Origin: Lachnospiraceae bacterium
GTDB taxonomy: Bacteria > Bacillota > Clostridia > Lachnospirales > Lachnospiraceae
NCBI GenBank assembly: GCA_017427775.1
Contig: JAFRSD010000019.1
Location: 1-64,000 of the forward strand
Length of the DNA stretch: 64,000 nucleotides
Reading direction: 5' to 3'
Position numbers and translations under genes: made by a program. Shown piece after piece: positions 9,729 through 18,133 of the stretch. Under the pieces are notes generated by a model. The model ran no database searches. It saw nothing but the letters and a program-made list of their open reading frames with translations, and was not told the DNA's origin. Each line of letters begins with the position of its first letter. Position 1 is the first letter of the stretch.

Positions 9729-11102
9729 ATGAAAAAGAACCTCTTTACACGGCTAATCACCGTCATTATCATGATCTGCATGGTATCGTTCCTGACCGCC
9801 TGCAAGGAAACTTCCGGCTCCGGTCAGACAGATGCAGGAGACAGCAGAACAACTTCCAAGGAGGAAGGTAACACCGCGACGGCCGATCCTTCCACGGACA
9901 CCTCAAATCCGAAGAAAACGTCTTCGACGGCTTCCAAGGCCTCGGAGATCAATCCGGATGAAATCTTCACTGCAAGAGACCTCGAACAGACTCCCGATAT
10001 GAAGGGCGCGACCGAGATCACGGTGAAGGACGGTGAAACCATCAATATCACAAAGGACGGCACGTATCACGTAACCGGCTCCGCAAAAGAATGCACGCTC
10101 CGCGTCGAAGCGGGCGATAAGGCGAAAGTGCAGCTCGTTCTTGACGGCGTGGCGATCACCAACAGCGATTTCCCCGCGATCTACGTGGTTTCCGCGGACA
10201 AATGCCTGATCACCTCGCAGGGAACCAATTCGCTTACCGTAAGCGGATCGTTCCGCGCGGACGGCGAAACCAGTACCGACGCCGTCATCTACTCGAGAGA
10301 CGATATCGCATTGAACGGTACGGGATCCCTTTCCGTTATGTCCGCAAAGGGCAACGGCGTCAGCTGCAAGGATGACCTAAAAATCACCGGCGGCACATAC
10401 AAACTGAACACCTCGCTCGACAGCCTCGAGGCAAACGATTCGCTCTGCATCTATGACGGCACATTTTCCATCACCACGCAAAAGGACGGCATGCATTGCG
10501 AGAACGAGGATGACACCACGCTCGGTAACATCTATATCTGCGGCGGAACCTTCACGATCAACGCAAAAAGCGACGCCATCCAGGGAAATACATGCGTTGT
10601 TCTGGATGACGGTACATACGATCTGACCGGCCGCGAAGGAATTGAAGGAACCTATATCACCATCAACGGCGGAACCATAACCATCGTTGCGAGCGATGAC
10701 GGCATCAACGCCCCGAAGAAAAGTACCGCAAACGGTACTCCTACCATAACCATTAACGGCGGAACCCTGAATGTTACCGTCGGACAGGGCGACACCGATG
10801 CCATCGACACAAACGGCGATGTTTATATAAACGGAGGTACGATCAATATTACTTCCACAGTTTCCTCCATCGATTATGACGGCAAAGCGGAGTTTAACGG
10901 CGGTACGCTGATCATCAACGGACAGGAAACGGATACCATCCCGCAATCCATGTTCGGACCCGGTGGCGGGTTCCCCGGACAGGGCCAGGGTCGTCAGAAC
11001 GGATGGCCCGGCGGTGATGGGTTTCAACGGCCGGACGGCAGCGGAAAAGGTCCCAAAGGTTCCAACGGCGGGAATGATCAAAAGTCCCGCTCGGAAACCT
11101 GA
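9729..11102 (+). CDS. Cthe_2159-like carbohydrate-binding beta-helix lipoprotein
   Basis: This 457-aa secreted lipoprotein has a signal ending in lipobox LTAC (Cys25). A Ser/Thr-rich spacer leads into repeating turns such as ITINGGTLNVTV and VYINGGTINIT. This pattern fits the Cthe_2159/DUF4353 right-handed beta-helix family, whose founding member binds plant polysaccharide. The last 50 residues are rich in Gly, Pro, Gln and Asn (GPGGGFPGQGQGRQNG) and may interact with the cell wall or stay disordered. GGAG precedes the ATG. The gene stands alone and ends in a bidirectional terminator at 11121. The carbohydrate ligand cannot be read from the sequence. Confidence 0.82.
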   Translation: MKKNLFTRLITVIIMICMVSFLTACKETSGSGQTDAGDSRTTSKEEGNTATADPSTDTSNPKKTSSTASKASEINPDEIFTARDLEQTPDMKGATEITVKDGETINITKDGTYHVTGSAKECTLRVEAGDKAKVQLVLDGVAITNSDFPAIYVVSADKCLITSQGTNSLTVSGSFRADGETSTDAVIYSRDDIALNGTGSLSVMSAKGNGVSCKDDLKITGGTYKLNTSLDSLEANDSLCIYDGTFSITTQKDGMHCENEDDTTLGNIYICGGTFTINAKSDAIQGNTCVVLDDGTYDLTGREGIEGTYITINGGTITIVASDDGINAPKKSTANGTPTITINGGTLNVTVGQGDTDAIDTNGDVYINGGTINITSTVSSIDYDGKAEFNGGTLIINGQETDTIPQSMFGPGGGFPGQGQGRQNGWPGGDGFQRPDGSGKGPKGSNGGNDQKSRSET

Positions 11103-11120
11103 TTAAATAACACCCGGGAG

Positions 11121-11150
11121 CGGTTCGGACAATCAGTCCGAACCGTTTCT
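11121..11150. terminator. Bidirectional terminator between convergent genes
   Basis: CGGTTCGGAC (11121-11130) pairs perfectly with GTCCGAACCG (11136-11145) around a 5-base loop and is followed by TTTCT. It serves the beta-helix lipoprotein gene on the plus strand. It overlaps the stop codon of the minus-strand gene at 11133, so it may act in both directions. Confidence 0.8.
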
Positions 11151-12077
11151 TGCGATAGCCATACGATTATCTCTTGTGCGCTTCTCCTGCAGCTGATAGA
11201 GTTCATTCTGTTCCCGAATCTCATCGGCAGTCAGGTCAGAGGCGCTTCTTTTCATATTCTCAAACAATTCAGGATCAACGATAAGGGAGCCGATCCAGTC
11301 GCGTAATGTCGCAATCTTAATACGGTCCGGCTCTCCCGTACAGAGAAGGCCGAACACCTTCCTTGCTTCCCAGTCGATGTAGGCCGCTTTCGCACCGGCG
11401 GTCTTCGCCCCGCCGAACTTTCCGGCCTCCCTGCGGAACGCTTCGGCAGTCATCCCGATCCCGAGGCTCATTCCGTCAACCGGCGTAATGACATGTTTTG
11501 TCAGAATCCCTTCTTTGGATTCTCTGAGGCAATACTCGCTGGCGGTTACTTCCGCCCCGAGAACGAGCGTAAAGACGCCGTCGGGCTGCTCCAGCCGATA
11601 AGTCCGGAGCGCCGCCGTGGCACATACATTCTGCAGATTGGCGGTAATACCCGGTGCCACGATCTCCATCAGCCGTTCCCGGCTTCTCTGCAGTTCATAA
11701 TACAGCTCCGATTCCTCCACGAAACCGGGCATGGCCTCTTTCGCATACAGTTTTACCGGCCGCCCGTTGCTGTAAAACAGCGCTTTCCTGTCAAGGTAAC
11801 TCTCGGCATCCCGATAACGTCCCTCCGGCGTCATCGACCGATCGTCAAAGACCCCTTCCGAATGTCTCTCGCCCTGTCCGAACTTAATCTGGTGATAACA
11901 TTCGCCGGTCTGAAAGAACATAACCTCTCCGCCGGCAATCCTGCGGAGCTCTACAACCGCCGTGTACGGCCGTCCGAAACTCTGCGCCGTATGGATCACG
12001 GCGGAATAATCGGTCCAGCCTGCGGGCAGTCTGCCCTTCGCGATCTGCGTTCCCGAAATCCGGTCTTCAAAATACAT
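11133..12077 (-). CDS. Unknown cytosolic protein, 314 aa
   Basis: I do not recognise this family. The start was set at the ATG giving MYFEDRISG, which has GGGGAGG 8 bases upstream. The open frame extends 79 codons further, but that part runs through a terminator hairpin and the true 3' end of trpB2, so it is not coding. There is no signal peptide or membrane segment. The protein is mixed alpha/beta with a possible coiled stretch around ESELYYELQRSRERL and a polar charged C-terminus. It is a single gene between two terminators, so context gives no function. Confidence 0.75.
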   Translation of the reverse strand: MYFEDRISGTQIAKGRLPAGWTDYSAVIHTAQSFGRPYTAVVELRRIAGGEVMFFQTGECYHQIKFGQGERHSEGVFDDRSMTPEGRYRDAESYLDRKALFYSNGRPVKLYAKEAMPGFVEESELYYELQRSRERLMEIVAPGITANLQNVCATAALRTYRLEQPDGVFTLVLGAEVTASEYCLRESKEGILTKHVITPVDGMSLGIGMTAEAFRREAGKFGGAKTAGAKAAYIDWEARKVFGLLCTGEPDRIKIATLRDWIGSLIVDPELFENMKRSASDLTADEIREQNELYQLQEKRTRDNRMAIARNGSD

Positions 12078-12145
12078 GCCGACACCTCCCCAATATGCTT
12101 TGCTTTCAAAACGTCCCATAACAATACAAAAACCCATTTCAGCAT

Positions 12146-12180
12146 AACACAAAGCGGGCTCCCAATCAAGTTGGGAGCCC
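12146..12180 (-). terminator. Terminator after trpB2
   Basis: GGGCTCCCAA (12156-12165) and TTGGGAGCCC (12171-12180) form a 10-bp stem with a 5-base loop. Reading the minus strand, it is followed by GCTTTGTGTT. It lies 37 bases beyond the frameshift-corrected trpB2 stop, which supports that corrected end. Confidence 0.8.
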
Positions 12181-12216
12181 TTAATAAATCCTTTAAAGGA
12201 GGGGTTTAACGATTGA

Positions 12217-13586
12217 TCAGTCAACCTTCGGAAGGTTCGCAAGACTTGCGGCAATCTCCTCGTCGGACGGAATGTAATCGCCCATCTCGCCGTTGTTGAA
12301 CTTCTCGTAAGCAACGAGATCGAAGTAACCGGTACCGGTCAGTCCGAAACGATCGTCTTCTCCTCGCCGGTTTCCTTGCACTTCATTGCCTCGTCGATTG
12401 CTACGCGGATCGCGTGGCTGCTCTCGGGAGCGGGAAGGATGCCCTCAACGCGCGCGAACAGCTCTGCTGCCTCGAATACCTTCGTCTGCTCAACACTTCT
12501 TGCTTCCATATACCCGTCTGCATAAAGCTGGGAAAGCGTAGAGCTCATGCCGTGGTAGCGAAGACCGCCGGCGTGGTTCGGAGCGGGCATGAAGTTGCTG
12601 CCGAGGGTGTACATCTTTGCAAGCGGACAAACCATACCGGTATCGCAGAAGTCGTAAGCGTATTTGCCTCTGGTAAAGCTCGGGCAGGATGCCGGCTCAA
12701 CAGCTATAATCTGATAATTCTTCTCGCCGCGGAGCTTCTCGCCCATGAACGGGGAAATCAGGCCGCCGAGGTTCGATCCGCCGCCTGCGCAGCCGATGAT
12801 CATATCCGGAACGATGCCGTATTTATCAAGCGCAGCCTTCGTCTCAAGACCGATCACGGACTGATGAAGGAGTACCTGATTGAGAACACTTCCGAGAACG
12901 TAACGATATCCGGGGTTGCTTACCGCAACTTCAACCGCCTCGGAAATTGCGCAGCCGAGACTTCCGCCGGTTCCGGGATGAGCGGCAAGAATTCTCTTAC
13001 CGACCTCAGTCGTCTCGGACGGAGAAGGCGTAACGCTTGCGCCGTAAGTTCTCATAACCTCACGACGGAAAGGCTTCTGCTCATAGGAAACCTTAACCAT
13101 GAATACCTTACAGTCGAGGCCGAGATATGCACATGCCATCGAAAGCGCGGTACCCCACTGGCCGGCTCCGGTCTCGGTCGTCACGCCCTTCAGGCCCTGC
13201 TTCTTAGCGTAATATGCCTGTGCGATCGCGGAATTCAGCTTGTGGCTTCCGCTCGTATTGTTTCCTTCGAATTTGTAATAGATCTTCGCGGGAGTTCCGA
13301 GCTTCTTCTCAAGGCAGTAAGCACGCACAAGCGGTGAAGGACGGTACATTTTGTAGAAATCGCGGATCTCCTGCGGAATTTCGATGTATGCGGTGTCATT
13401 ATCCAGCTCCTGCTTAACAAGCTCGTCGCAGAATACGCCGCCGAGTTCCTCGGCCGTCATGGGCTGATGGGTGCCGGGGTTAAGAAGCGGAGCGGGCTTA
13501 TTCTTCATGTCCGCTCTCATGTTATACCATGCCTTGGGCATCTCCTCTTCGGTCAGATAAATTTTGTACGGGATTTCAGTGCTCAT
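12217..13586 (-). CDS. Tryptophan synthase beta-like (TrpB2) with 1-base frameshift near C-terminus
   Basis: This PLP-dependent beta-replacement enzyme of the TrpB2 type makes tryptophan from indole and serine, or is annotated TrpB-like. The PLP-lysine region NTSGSHKLNSAIAQA, GAGQWGTALS and the glycine-rich loop GCAGGGSNLGG are intact. The reading frame stops prematurely at 12339 (...KTIVSD). One extra T in the run at 12347-12349 restores IVFGLTGTGYFDLVAYEKF and continues to a TGA at 12217, giving 456 aa with the family's usual ending. This is therefore a real frameshift or a homopolymer sequencing error. No trpA is adjacent. Expression is probably controlled by the Trp T-box upstream. Confidence 0.9.
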
Positions 13587-13689
13587 AATGGATTCCTTTC
13601 TTTCCTTTTCGGAAAATGTAATGTTTTCTTTATTCGGAATCGGAGATTGAGATTAAGGTCATTCGCAATCCGCTTCGCTTCTTGCTCAT

Positions 13690-13716
13690 ATAAAAGCGGC
13701 ACTCTTGTGCTTTTAT
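13690..13716 (-). other. Second hairpin between T-box terminator and trpB2
   Basis: TATAAAAGCGGCAC and GTGCTTTTATA can form an AT-rich stem (imperfect by the GCGG bulge) between the T-box terminator and the trpB2 start. Its role is unknown; an RNA-stability or secondary control element is possible. Confidence 0.4.
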
Positions 13717-13720
13717 AAAC

Positions 13721-13757
13721 AAAAAGCCCCTGTCCTATCTTTTGAATAGGACAGGGG
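13721..13757 (-). terminator. T-box-controlled intrinsic terminator
   Basis: There is a 12-bp perfect stem (13727-13738 with 13746-13757) and a U-tract GCTTTTTG on the minus-strand transcript. It is the terminator half of the T-box switch upstream of trpB2. Confidence 0.9.
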
Positions 13758-13986
13758 ATAAATCCTCTGCGGTGCCACCTATCTTTATGCTTTCGCATAC
13801 ACTCTGTCATGTACTATCATACATGTACCGCTGTAACGTGCGGTTCACGTCTCCCCTACTTGCTCACGCTTTCGGTTCGCCCTCACAAGTCCATTCACTG
13901 AAGTTCCCGGTACCGCAATCCCACCGCCTGCGGCTCTCTTGGACCGTTTCCTAAAGCTACTCTTCTTGCTCATCGGTTCCAAATAT
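13721..13986 (-). promoter_or_regulatory. T-box riboswitch, tryptophan (UGG specifier)
   Basis: The leader of trpB2 carries the T-box sequence GGTGGCACCGCAGAGG (minus strand, 13764-13779). It is followed by a strong terminator, CCCCTGTCCTAT paired with ATAGGACAGGGG at 13727-13757, ending in TTTTT. Upstream, a stem I region has AGTA on the 5' side and GAA-TGG-A on the 3' side. This is the loop-E layout in which the three bases after GAA are the specifier, so the specifier is UGG (13891-13893), for tRNA-Trp. Uncharged tRNA-Trp should favour the antiterminator and turn trpB2 on. The stem I fold was inferred by eye. Confidence 0.88.
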
Positions 13987-13992
13987 GCGATT

Positions 13993-14021
13993 ATTGTAAC
14001 CTCTTTCCCGCTTCTTGTCAA
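13993..14021 (-). promoter_or_regulatory. Promoter of the T-box/trpB2 transcript
   Basis: A consensus TTGACA-like -35 (TTGACA, 14016-14021) and TACAAT -10 (13993-13998) with exactly 17 bases between them lie just before the T-box leader. The transcript should begin near 13986. Confidence 0.8.
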
Positions 14022-14047
14022 GGGCAAATGTTACGCCCACGCCGGCC

Positions 14048-16819
14048 TTATGCCGAGGGCAGGATCTGTTTCTTCAGATACTTGTTCTCGAATTCCTCAA
14101 GCGGGATCGGGCGCTCAAACAGGAATCCCTGCGCGGTCGTGAAGCCGCAGCTTGTCAGGAAGTCCGCCTGTTCCTTTGTCTCAACGCCTTCAAAAACCGC
14201 TTCCTTCTTAACCGAAGAGATCATATCGCACATACAGCGTACGTAGTTCTGCTCCATCTCGGAATTACCGATACGCTTTAAGAAAGAACGGCCAATCTTA
14301 ACAATGTTAACCGGCGCTCCGATCAGCATGGAAAGGGACTCCTTGCCGGAACCGAAGTCGTCCAGCGTGATCTTGAATCCGCGGTTCTGCAGATCGCGGA
14401 TGGAATCGCTCGTGCCTTCCTTTTCCGCTAGAAGCATCTCTTCGTTTACTTCAATCTCTATGTATTTGCTGTCAACGCCGTACTGCTCGGCAAGACGGCT
14501 GATCCGCTCGTCGAACTTTTGGAAGCTCTGGTTGTTCTTGCTGAAGTTTACGGAGATCGGTACAAGCTTCATGCCCTGCTTCTTCCAATCCTGTAACGCC
14601 TGCAGAACGTTGGTATAAATGCAGAAGTCGAGGTCGGTAACATGGCCCGTCTTCTCCAGAATCGGTACGAAATCCGCGGGATAACGGTAGGTTCCGTCCT
14701 CGGTCAGCCAACGCGCAAGAGCTTCGGCACCGATCAGTTCCTGTGTTTCCAGGGAGAACTTCGGCTGGAAGAAAACCTCAATCCGGTTGTTCCGGATGGC
14801 GTTCTGAATCTCACCGGCGATCGTCTGCTCATGGTTACGCTGCTGGCGGAGCTCCTCCGTGTAGATCACATAGGAGTTGTCCTGGCCGATCTTCGCCTGC
14901 TTTCTTGCGAGGTTCGCGTTATCCATCGCAAGCGGGATGTCATGATCGTTCTTCTTTAAGAAGTATACGCCGCTCGAGAGCTGGATATCGATGCCCGGGT
15001 ACGCTTTCAGCTGATGCTCCACGAATACCTTCGACCAGCTGCGCAGCTTCGCGATCACCTGTTCCTTGGACTCTCCGTTCACGTAGATAAGGAAATAGTC
15101 CGAATGGATACGGCATGCGAAGCATTTCTTCCCTTTCCGCTGGAACATCGCGGCAAATTCCCGGAGCATCCGGTCGCCTGCCGGGTAGCCGTATTTTTCG
15201 TTTATGTATGAGAAATCATTAATATCACAGTAGATCACCGCATGAACCGCGTCCATCTCGGGATCGGCGAGCGTCTCCTGCAGTCTCGCGCGGAATGCGG
15301 TACGGTTGTAAAGACCGGTCAGACGGTCGGTCGAAGAAAGCCGGTTAATAAGCATACGGTCGTTGCTGCGCTCCTTGCGGATTTTGCGCTCTTCATCGAT
15401 CTGCTCGATACGGCCGTAAATGTGGGCAACTTTGCCCTGCTCGTCCTTTGCCGCAAGCATGATTACGCGGCACCAGCGGAACTCCTTGCCGTCAATCTTC
15501 AGACGAACCTCTCCTTTGGCGCTGTCACCGGTCGCCTGCGTCTTCTCGAGAAGCGCAAGGCATGCGTCATAATCCTCTTCGAAAACGAATTTCTTCAGAA
15601 GATTCTTCTCCATAAAGCGGGGAATACTGCTTTCGGTTCCGAGGGCAGCGGCAAGCTTGCCGGGAAGATTGACCCTGTCATCGGCAACACTGTAGCCGAA
15701 CTGGATATCATCGGACGTTTCCTCAAGCTGCCGGTAATGATCCAGCTGGTGCTTCATCGACATCTCGGCGTTGATACGCTTCGTGATCTCGGTAAATGCG
15801 CAGCTGATGATGTTGGTCCCGTCATCTCCGTGGCTTACGACAAGCGCGTTGCAGTGAACCCAGGAAACGCTCCCGTCGAAGCGGTTCACACGGAACTCCG
15901 CCTCGTGTACGGTCTCGGGCTCCGCCTTCGGATCAAAGAGGCGGGCAACATTCTTGACGTCGTCGGGCGCAACAATCTCGGTCAGATAATTATTGTGAAT
16001 CGAAGCAAACTGCTCCGCGGTATGGCCGATCATCTTGTAAAAAGCTTCATTGGCGTAATAGATCTCAGGCACATTTTCATGCGAAACACGGCCCTGGAAC
16101 TCAAATACCGCAACGCCCACGGGAAGCGTCGTAAGAAGGCTGTTCACCTGGCGCTTGCGAAGCATCTCTCCGGTCAGCTGCGTGATCGTGATATCGAAGA
16201 GACCGTTCTTCATCATTTTCTTCTGGCGGCGTACGAAGCACTGCACGGAAACAACCTGCCCCTCGGCGGTGTTAATTCGGTGCTCCATGCAGACAACCAT
16301 CTGCTTACGGATCTTCTCGTCAAGGATCCGGCGGACCGTCTCGCGGTCCTCTTTATAAACGAGGGAAAGATATCCTGTCGCAGCGCTGTCCTTCGAATGC
16401 ACGCCGAACATTTCCTCCACGCCGGCATCACAGTCCACGATGGTATAACGGCTGTCATCCTTGATCGTGCAGGTTCCGAAGTAAACCTGGCGGGCGTAGC
16501 CGTGTCCGGTCGGGATGCTTTTCGCGGACGAATCGCCCATCATTGAGGTAAGGTAGGAAAGGAATGCCTCTTCTGCGGCAAATGTGTTGAAGATCAGCTT
16601 CTTGGCGCGCACATGCGACATGCAAATAAAAAGACAGGAAAGGAAGATAGACCATGTCAGCGGATATGCGCCGCGCTCGATGGAACTCACCGTCTGTCTC
16701 GTAATACCGATCTTCGCGCCGAACTCCTCCTGCGACTGCTTCATTGCTTTGCGGTAAGTCGCAAGGTTCGCTGCGAAGATCTCTAACAGCCTTTTCTTTT
16801 CATTTGCATCCAAATTCAT
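14048..16819 (-). CDS. XRE-HTH / PAS / degenerate GGDEF / EAL c-di-GMP phosphodiesterase
   Basis: This 923-aa protein probably hydrolyses cyclic di-GMP. Residues about 10-75 are an XRE-type helix-turn-helix (KMKQSQEEF-like start with GITRQTVSSIERG). Three PAS-like sensory segments follow (about 100-220, 225-350, 360-480). The GGDEF domain (about 490-650) has HSDYF instead of GGDEF, so cyclase activity is unlikely. The EAL domain (about 665-915) keeps EALAR near 699, SVNFS, EIEVNEE, LDDFGSGKE, VKIGRSF, EGVET and the QG..FERP end, so the metal and substrate residues look intact. A DNA-binding head on a phosphodiesterase is unusual. It lies downstream of galK and a GGDEF sensor. Confidence 0.9.
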   Translation of the reverse strand: MNLDANEKKRLLEIFAANLATYRKAMKQSQEEFGAKIGITRQTVSSIERGAYPLTWSIFLSCLFICMSHVRAKKLIFNTFAAEEAFLSYLTSMMGDSSAKSIPTGHGYARQVYFGTCTIKDDSRYTIVDCDAGVEEMFGVHSKDSAATGYLSLVYKEDRETVRRILDEKIRKQMVVCMEHRINTAEGQVVSVQCFVRRQKKMMKNGLFDITITQLTGEMLRKRQVNSLLTTLPVGVAVFEFQGRVSHENVPEIYYANEAFYKMIGHTAEQFASIHNNYLTEIVAPDDVKNVARLFDPKAEPETVHEAEFRVNRFDGSVSWVHCNALVVSHGDDGTNIISCAFTEITKRINAEMSMKHQLDHYRQLEETSDDIQFGYSVADDRVNLPGKLAAALGTESSIPRFMEKNLLKKFVFEEDYDACLALLEKTQATGDSAKGEVRLKIDGKEFRWCRVIMLAAKDEQGKVAHIYGRIEQIDEERKIRKERSNDRMLINRLSSTDRLTGLYNRTAFRARLQETLADPEMDAVHAVIYCDINDFSYINEKYGYPAGDRMLREFAAMFQRKGKKCFACRIHSDYFLIYVNGESKEQVIAKLRSWSKVFVEHQLKAYPGIDIQLSSGVYFLKKNDHDIPLAMDNANLARKQAKIGQDNSYVIYTEELRQQRNHEQTIAGEIQNAIRNNRIEVFFQPKFSLETQELIGAEALARWLTEDGTYRYPADFVPILEKTGHVTDLDFCIYTNVLQALQDWKKQGMKLVPISVNFSKNNQSFQKFDERISRLAEQYGVDSKYIEIEVNEEMLLAEKEGTSDSIRDLQNRGFKITLDDFGSGKESLSMLIGAPVNIVKIGRSFLKRIGNSEMEQNYVRCMCDMISSVKKEAVFEGVETKEQADFLTSCGFTTAQGFLFERPIPLEEFENKYLKKQILPSA

Positions 16820-16913
16820 CTTTCCATACCCCTCTTCCGAAATGTGTGTTTCCGCACCGAAATTCTATGATTCTTTATATACGCATAACAGCTTAAAGCT
16901 GTGATTCCCGGCT

Positions 16914-18074
16914 CTATCCGATCCTGGACGGACCGTCCCCGGTCTGTGCGATGTAAAATGTCGGATCGTAGCCGATCTTATCATGGTAGGCCCTTCCGAC
17001 CGAATCCATCACAACGGGAAGATACTGTTCCCGCACAAGCGCAACCGCACAGCCTCCGAAACCGGCTCCGGTCATTCTCGCACCGATTACGCCCTCCTGC
17101 TCCCACGCGGCTTCCACCAAAGCGTCTAGCTCCGGTCCGGTAACCTCGTAATCGCGGCGCAGGGAAATGTGAGACTCATTCATCAGCCTTCCGAACTGTT
17201 CCAGGTCTCCGTCACGAAGCGCCTCCGTTGCCCGGATCGTTCTTCGGTTCTCAAACACCGCATGTCTCGCGCGTTTCATGCACGTCTGTGACCTGATACT
17301 GTCTGAGAACAGAACAAAGCCTTCCTCATCGAGATCCCCGAGCGTAGCGATATCCGTTACGCGCTGAAGGTCACGAAGCGCTTCTTCGCACTCGGCGCGG
17401 CGCTCGTTGTATTTGGAGTCGCCGAGACCGCGCTTCTTATTTGTATTCATAATGAGTATCTTAACACCGTTAAGAACGAGCGGTACGTATTGATACCTTA
17501 GCGTTGCCGTATTCAGGAAGATCGCGGTATCCTTCCGGCCCATCGCAATCGCGAACTGGTCCATAATGCCGCAGTTTACGCCGATAAAGCTGTTCTCGGC
17601 CTTCTGCCCGATCTTCGCATTGATAATCCCATCAAAGTCAAATCCGAACATATCTTTTAGGATATAGCCCGTCAGCACTTCGATGGATGCGGAAGAGGAA
17701 AGTCCCGACGAGTTCGGGATTGTCCCGTAATAAAGAATATCCAGTCCCTGCTCCGCCTCGTAGCCTTCCTCCGCAGCCGTAACAATTACGCCGCGCGGAT
17801 AATTCGAAAAACCGAGTTCCTTCCGGTATTCCCGGTCATCCAGAGTGGATTCCAATACTCCCGCCTCCGGAAAATTCAACGAATAAAACCGGAGTATCCG
17901 GTCGTCTCTCCGTCTTGCGCAGGCGTAGGTGCCGATCGTCAGGGCGCACGGGAATACATGCCCGCCGTTATAATCCGTATGTTCTCCGATCAGATTCACG
18001 CGTCCGGGCGCAAAGTACTCCCGAATCTCACCGCCTGCTCCGAACACGCGGACAAATTCTTCTTTCAGGTTCAT
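16914..18074 (-). CDS. galK: Galactokinase
   Basis: GalK phosphorylates galactose to galactose 1-phosphate in the Leloir pathway. The signature GRVNLIGEHTDYNGGHVFP, the ATP-binding GLSSSASIEVLTGYI and the GHMP C-terminal RMTGAGFGGCAVALV are all present in a normal-length protein (386 aa). The second ATG was chosen because TAAGGA sits at the right distance from it; the first ATG touches that site. galT and galE are not in the window. The gene follows a sugar-sensor/GGDEF protein by about 55 bases on the same strand and probably shares its transcript. Confidence 0.95.
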   Translation of the reverse strand: MNLKEEFVRVFGAGGEIREYFAPGRVNLIGEHTDYNGGHVFPCALTIGTYACARRRDDRILRFYSLNFPEAGVLESTLDDREYRKELGFSNYPRGVIVTAAEEGYEAEQGLDILYYGTIPNSSGLSSSASIEVLTGYILKDMFGFDFDGIINAKIGQKAENSFIGVNCGIMDQFAIAMGRKDTAIFLNTATLRYQYVPLVLNGVKILIMNTNKKRGLGDSKYNERRAECEEALRDLQRVTDIATLGDLDEEGFVLFSDSIRSQTCMKRARHAVFENRRTIRATEALRDGDLEQFGRLMNESHISLRRDYEVTGPELDALVEAAWEQEGVIGARMTGAGFGGCAVALVREQYLPVVMDSVGRAYHDKIGYDPTFYIAQTGDGPSRIG

Positions 18075-18133
18075 ATTCATTCCTTACCGCATCGAAGGTG
18101 CCGGACGGGGCCGGCGACGCTTCACGGTTTCCG

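Noticed and set aside
12078-12314. 79-codon N-terminal extension of the 314-aa gene
   Set aside because: It runs through a terminator hairpin and the frameshifted end of trpB2; the internal ATG at 12077 has a good GGAGG.
13583-13810. Small minus-strand open frame over the T-box terminator
   Set aside because: Coincides with the structured T-box leader and lacks a plausible ribosome site.
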